This document shows, in pieces, positions 7,101-7,866 of a DNA stretch of 7,866 bases (the first letter of the stretch is position 1; each line of letters starts with the position of its first letter). The stretch comes from Bacillota bacterium (lineage in GTDB: Bacteria > Bacillota > Clostridia > Oscillospirales > Butyricicoccaceae). The stretch lies in the NCBI GenBank assembly GCA_030705725.1, contig JAUZPW010000060.1, positions 1 to 7,866 on the forward strand, given 5' to 3'. The notes beneath the pieces are model-generated. The model saw only the letters and a list, made by a program, of their open reading frames with translations. It was not told the DNA's origin and ran no database searches. The translations under genes and the position numbers were made by a program.

Positions 7101-7482
7101 AAACGAGGTTCCGGTTATCGAGGCAATGGAGAACGGAATTTCGGGCGAGGGCCGGTTTATACCGGTCAAGCTTACGCTTGACAAAACGGTGGCCGCGATT
7201 TCCTCCGTAGCGACCCGGGAACAGTTTATAAAGCTTAAAAAGCATATCAGGAAAACGCTTCGTGAAATGGGAGAGCTGATTACCAAGGGAAATACGGAGG
7301 CGAACCCCTACCGCAGGGGCGTCGGCGAAAGCATATGCGATTACTGCGAGCTTAAAAGCGCGTGCCTGTTCGACGAGAGCGGGCCGTATGATAAAATGCG
7401 CATGCTGGCTCATCAAAGCAGAAGCGAGGCATTAAGCAGGCTTTACGAAGGGGGGGAACCGGATGAGTGTATCGTGGACTGA
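4102..7482 (+). CDS. addB: ATP-dependent helicase/nuclease subunit B (AddB)
   Basis: AddB pairs with AddA to form the Firmicutes counterpart of RecBCD, which unwinds and resects double-strand breaks until Chi and feeds recombination. The protein has 1126 residues (B. subtilis 1166). A Walker A motif, GRAKSGKT, occupies 7-14; the rest of the N-terminal half follows the degenerate helicase fold that in AddB serves Chi recognition. The C-terminal half holds a RecB-family nuclease: H783 in VGTFIHY, D895 in GKVDRVD, D912 and K914 in DYKTG, and Q932/Y936 in QLLLY. Four cysteines, C753 and C1079-x2-C1082-x5-C1088, reproduce the iron-sulfur 'staple' that locks the nuclease domain in B. subtilis AddB. 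Translation starts at TTG with AGGAGGG six nt upstream. The gene has its own promoter just beyond the spoIIR terminator and overlaps addA by 20 bp. Nothing appears missing, so both nuclease and cluster should be functional. Confidence 0.96.
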   Translation: MLYIIKGRAKSGKTRLMLESVIKRAGTGPQIIIVPETSSHITERLLAKTGGSQIGLLAGVYTFSSLAKKIFSEVGGLCDSYLDDAGRLLTMRLCVSRAEASLSVYNKIARKPEFINGLISFADEMKSAAITPEELLQASFETGGSLKKRLSDLAHIYAVYTSFTEEGSYDPRDKMTRLLKAVKVSRFFNGADVYFDSFSGFTKQELDLMAEIMKKARSVSVFFTCGEDEEEVFKKPVKTIEKLTRLAKKQGISISCSCLDSGQEESALTYLERNLFDYGAAPFESECPELGVFAARDMFEECERAASKIIKLVRKDKLRWRDVAVISRAFDSYAPILEIVFERYKIPAFFSRKTDILIKPVVSFLISAVDTVRSDFSFDTLFSYLKTRLSGIRQDDADKLENYVFTWGVKGKQWTDDGDWNFNPDGFAPFTEDSEKRLSDINRIKDDVRGPLLRLKKTLAEAETGGDYAAVLYGFMEDTGLAEAISKESARLTAKGEGQLADEYSQLFNILTDALSQFANVLENEKLDLREFYELFTLLLTGYDVGTIPAAIDAVTLGDFSVAEGQHFPAVFIIGAADGMFPPPNKQDGLLTDRDREELISLGFELGEDPGMRAYEEDYYIYRMISSPIKRLSLSYPLFAGGEAKQRPAYALSRLLRLFPAVKTEYPPQDGGAFKLESEIAGFDLALSDASEELSPCLKRYFEKRPEFKGRLLLAERAAGQKRGPIGNAELIEKLYGKEIRMSATRAEKFESCRFAFFMRYGLKAKNREAAAFDAPAVGTFIHYILEKGVKELCSAPGGIAAATDEDAEIVCRRFTDAYADEVLFGLGGKTKRFIYLFGRLQKCAGGVLKNVLHELQSSLFTPLDFELNFSNEGDIPPPKTEFSNGVLSLNGKVDRVDGYVKDDRLYLRVVDYKTGNKSFSLSDVLDGLDLQLLLYLFTIEEFGLKRYEERLKKKIEEITPAGVLYVPAHEPRLRAGSGLSEGEIEALTLKELRRSGLILNEVPVIEAMENGISGEGRFIPVKLTLDKTVAAISSVATREQFIKLKKHIRKTLREMGELITKGNTEANPYRRGVGESICDYCELKSACLFDESGPYDKMRMLAHQSRSEALSRLYEGGEPDECIVD

Positions 7483-7866
7483 CGAACAGCTAAAAGCAAT
7501 GGAGCCCGGAGACGGCAGTCTGCTAGTATCCGCAGCCGCGGGCTCAGGCAAGACGGCGGTGCTCATAGAGCGCGTATTAAGAAGGATTACGGATGAAAAA
7601 GACCCCCGCGACCTGGACGAATTTCTGATTGTAACCTACACTAACGCGGCGGCTTCTGAAATGCGCTATAAGCTTGCGCAGGCGATCGAGGACAGGATAA
7701 GGGAGACGGGGAACGACCGCCGGCTTATCCGCCAGCTAAGGCTTCTGCCGGGCGCTCAGATTATGACGGTTCATTCCTTCTGCCATTATTTTTTGCGGGA
7801 AAATTTTCAGGCTCTAGGGTTGTCTCCGGATTTTAAGATAGCGGACTCCTCGGAGCTTGCGCTCCT
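7463..7866 (+). CDS. addA: ATP-dependent helicase/nuclease subunit A (AddA), N-terminal part
   Basis: This is the motor subunit of AddAB, an SF1A (UvrD/RecB-type) 3'-5' helicase that in full length also carries a C-terminal nuclease domain. The window holds only the first 134 codons of a protein normally about 1200 residues long. Helicase motifs appear in order: the Q motif WTDEQ (5-9), Walker A AAAGSGKT (24-31), motif Ia IVTYTNAAASEM (56-67), and motif Ib TVHSFCHYFL (102-111). The ATG lies within the last codons of addB in another frame, giving a 20-bp overlap. A G-run (7451-7456) six nt upstream serves as the ribosome binding site, so translation is probably coupled to addB and keeps the two subunits balanced. 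The gene is cut by the window edge and is not itself truncated as far as can be seen. Confidence 0.96.
   Translation, partial: MSVSWTDEQLKAMEPGDGSLLVSAAAGSGKTAVLIERVLRRITDEKDPRDLDEFLIVTYTNAAASEMRYKLAQAIEDRIRETGNDRRLIRQLRLLPGAQIMTVHSFCHYFLRENFQALGLSPDFKIADSSELAL

Noticed and set aside
1..7866. CRISPR array, insertion sequence, tRNA/rRNA, riboswitch or prophage genes
   Set aside because: No regularly spaced repeats, transposase or integrase motifs, cloverleaf-like segments or conserved leader structures were seen, and nearly all sequence is covered by recognised chromosomal genes.

Overview
The window looks like an ordinary chromosomal stretch from an endospore-forming member of the Bacillota, most likely class Clostridia. 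The main reasons are a clear spoIIR gene (found only in endospore formers), the Firmicutes-type addB-addA recombination pair, an LTA-synthase-like membrane sulfatase, strong GGAGG-type ribosome binding sites, a TTG start codon, and frequent ATA, AGA and AGG codons. Coding DNA looks close to half G+C by eye, while intergenic DNA is clearly A+T-rich. I cannot name the genus.

Layout from left to right: a rho-independent terminator (16-56) closes a gene lying outside the window. deoB (phosphopentomutase, 100-1272, +) follows with its own ribosome binding site. A hairpin between convergent genes (about 1286-1335) separates deoB from a five-helix membrane phosphotransferase of the LTA synthase family (1352-3220, -). 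About 200 bp of A+T-rich DNA with an 8-bp-arm inverted repeat lies between that gene and the divergent spoIIR (3418-4032, +). spoIIR ends in a clean terminator. The addBA operon starts immediately after it from an extended -10 promoter: addB (4102-7482, TTG start) overlaps the start of addA (7463 onward) by 20 bp, and addA runs off the right edge.

Functionally these are four independent units: nucleoside/deoxyribose salvage (DeoB), cell-envelope polymer synthesis (LTA-synthase-like protein), forespore-to-mother-cell signalling during sporulation (SpoIIR), and double-strand-break resection (AddAB). The divergent pairing of the envelope enzyme with spoIIR is the only arrangement that hints at shared control. 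All visible catalytic and ligand residues are present and no gene is broken. I found no mobile element, CRISPR array, RNA gene or unfamiliar protein family, so I do not claim a new system here. The points worth a second look are regulatory: the intergenic inverted repeat, the compact terminator/promoter junction before addB, and homopolymer runs at the start of the envelope gene.
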